From positions 1 through 8,362 of the forward strand of contig CAIWIS010000212.1 of assembly GCA_903912795.1 (NCBI GenBank): 8,362 nt of DNA, in the 5' to 3' direction. The notes under the pieces were generated by a model. It was not told the origin of the DNA, ran no database searches, and was given only the letters and a program-made list of their open reading frames with translations. This document shows positions 7,356-8,362 of this stretch, in pieces (position 1 is the stretch's first letter; each line of letters starts with the position of its first letter). The stretch is from an uncultured Bacteroidales bacterium (GTDB taxonomy: Bacteria > Bacteroidota > Bacteroidia > Bacteroidales > Paludibacteraceae). The translations under genes and the position numbers were made by a program.

Positions 7356-7630
7356 ATGAAAAGCAATTATATTTCTTCATTTTTATCAGGAACTGACTTA
7401 ACCACTGTTTTTCTGACTGGTACTATTCCTGCATTGGCTGAGAAACAATCATCTGAGGTAAAAGACTTCAAAAACCAAATGTGCTTTTTATAGTTTTTGA
7501 TGATTTATATGACAGGGTTGGATGTTTGGTACCCTTCACCCGGAATGCCAACTCCAGCTGTAAAATTTGTTCATACACCATGCAGTATGAAAATGGTTTT
7601 CATGAGCTTTATAATGATAGTTGCCAATAA
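7356..7630 (+). pseudogene. Sulfatase gene remnant: both ends kept, middle deleted, frame broken
   Basis: ATG 7356 opens a signal-peptide-like start (MKSNYISSFLSG, then ALAEKQSSEVKDFKN) that stops at TAG 7491-7493 after 45 codons. One frame over, from 7475, the sequence reads PNVLFIVFDDLYDRVGCL. That is the first strand of family S1 sulfatases with its metal-binding Asp pair. The two parts join if the A-run at 7470-7474 is one base longer (DFKKPNVLF). At about 7530-7562 a GMPTPAV motif appears in the first frame again. Then YTMQYENGFHELYND (7574-7618, second frame, TAA at 7628-7630) resembles the C-terminal end of sulfatases (YENGxxELYNxxxDP). About 350 or more residues, including the C/S-x-P-x-R formylglycine site, are missing. 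It cannot make an active enzyme. It begins 8 bp after GH106, so an intact sulfatase was probably once part of this operon. Confidence 0.7.
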
Positions 7631-7653
7631 TCATGGTTTTTTTTTACAGTTAA

Positions 7654-8362
7654 ATGTTTCATCGTAAATATATACTACTTATACTGTTATTGTTAAGAAT
7701 GACTGTTGGTCAGGCTCAATGCAATTGTCATTTGGAATTATGTACTAAAAGATACAACGAAGTAGCCTATCTGACCACCCATAATGCGTTTAATTCTCAC
7801 CAGGATCATTTTATGTTTCCTAATCAGGACTTCAGCATCACGCGCCAACTAACAGATGGTGTACGTGCTTTAATGATTGATGTATATGATAAAGATGGTG
7901 TTCCTACAGTTTATCATGGAAACTCATTATTGGGTTCAGAGCCATTGAGTTGTAATCTGAATGAAATTTATGATTATCTGAAAAACAATCCCAAGGAAGT
8001 TGTTAGCATTATTTTTGAATGTTATGTGAGTGCGACTGTCATAGAAAATGCTTTGAAGGATGCAGGTTTACTGTCGATGGCTTACACAAAAACAAAAAAT
8101 ACCCAATGGCCAACTTTACAAGCACTTATTGATACTGATAAGAGACTAATCATATTTTCTGATAAAAATGATGCTTCGTTAAATCAAAAATGGTATCATT
8201 ACGTGTGGGATTATGCTGTTGAGACCTCTTTTTCCGCAGTAGAAACTACAGATTTGAATAGTACTTTTAATCGTGGTAATGCCTCCAACGATTTATTTAT
8301 TCTGAATCATTTTCTGGTGAGCAAAACCCTTGGTACAGGCAGTCGATCTAACGCAAAAATAG
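7654..8362 (+). CDS. Exported PI-PLC X-domain protein, 3'-truncated by window edge
   Basis: 236 codons from ATG 7654 are open to the end of the window. The N-terminus is a signal peptide (hydrophobic core ILLILLLL, end VGQA/Q near residue 21); the Cys at 23 lacks a proper lipobox. The mature part carries the hallmarks of the phosphatidylinositol-specific phospholipase C X domain: YLTTHNAFNS with His43 as first catalytic histidine, QLTDGVRALMIDVYD (65-79), TVYHGNS with His88 as second catalytic histidine, LNEIYDYLKNNPKEVVSIIFE (102-122) and RLIIFSDK (164-171). Enzymes of this family cleave phosphoinositides or GPI anchors; many bacterial members have no known substrate. In a glycan-degrading locus its role is unclear. 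It starts 23 bp after the sulfatase remnant, just past a run of nine T at 7637-7645, and may be read through from the operon or belong to a neighbouring unit. No good promoter is visible directly before it. Confidence 0.85.
   Translation, partial: MFHRKYILLILLLLRMTVGQAQCNCHLELCTKRYNEVAYLTTHNAFNSHQDHFMFPNQDFSITRQLTDGVRALMIDVYDKDGVPTVYHGNSLLGSEPLSCNLNEIYDYLKNNPKEVVSIIFECYVSATVIENALKDAGLLSMAYTKTKNTQWPTLQALIDTDKRLIIFSDKNDASLNQKWYHYVWDYAVETSFSAVETTDLNSTFNRGNASNDLFILNHFLVSKTLGTGSRSNAKI

Noticed and set aside
7356..7493. 45-codon ORF as a genuine small exported peptide
   Set aside because: The sequence continues as a sulfatase N-terminus in the next frame, so it is better read as the front end of a broken gene.
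7637..7645. Run of nine T as a rho-independent terminator tail
   Set aside because: No GC-containing hairpin precedes it; it is only a homopolymer before the PI-PLC start.

Overview
The window looks like a polysaccharide-utilisation locus of a Bacteroidota species. It is AT-rich. The start codons have AT-rich upstream sequence with no Shine-Dalgarno, and there is a good match to the Bacteroidota -7 promoter box (TAnnTTTG). Almost every gene encodes an exported enzyme of carbohydrate breakdown. No rRNA, tRNA, CRISPR array, insertion sequence or SusC/SusD pair is visible, so the transport and regulatory genes of the locus must lie outside the window. I would not name a genus.

Left part (1-1268, minus strand, reading out of the window): an exported two-domain esterase, an SGNH hydrolase joined to an alpha/beta-hydrolase, runs off the left edge. 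Directly upstream of it, 17 bp away, is the broken 3' end of a GH2 beta-galactosidase-type gene: about 99 codons with an in-frame TGA and no start. Positions 1272-1637 are a divergent intergenic region holding a candidate activator-dependent promoter: a perfect 9-bp direct repeat at 22-bp spacing, a -7 box, and a short inverted repeat in the leader.

Central part (1638-7347, plus strand): three intact exported enzymes in a row. They are a NodB/polysaccharide-deacetylase-like protein, a GH43-like (clan GH-F) five-bladed beta-propeller hydrolase with a C-terminal CBM6-like domain, and a large GH106 alpha-L-rhamnosidase. Together with the esterase and the GH2 remnant they suggest attack on a branched, acylated, rhamnose-containing polysaccharide such as a rhamnogalacturonan or an ulvan-like glycan. 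That substrate is an inference.

Right part (7356-8362, plus strand): the GH106 gene is followed after 8 bp by the wreck of a sulfatase gene. Its signal peptide, its N-terminal metal-binding strand and its C-terminal strand are still recognisable, but the middle, including the sulfatase signature, has been deleted and the frame is broken. After 23 bp comes an exported PI-PLC X-domain protein, which runs off the right edge.

The most notable points are the two gene remnants that flank the intact enzyme operon, the candidate operator and promoter before the deacetylase-like gene, and the GH43-like protein in which the usual catalytic Glu-Gly-Pro appears to be Asp-Lys-Pro. I did not find a clearly new type of system.
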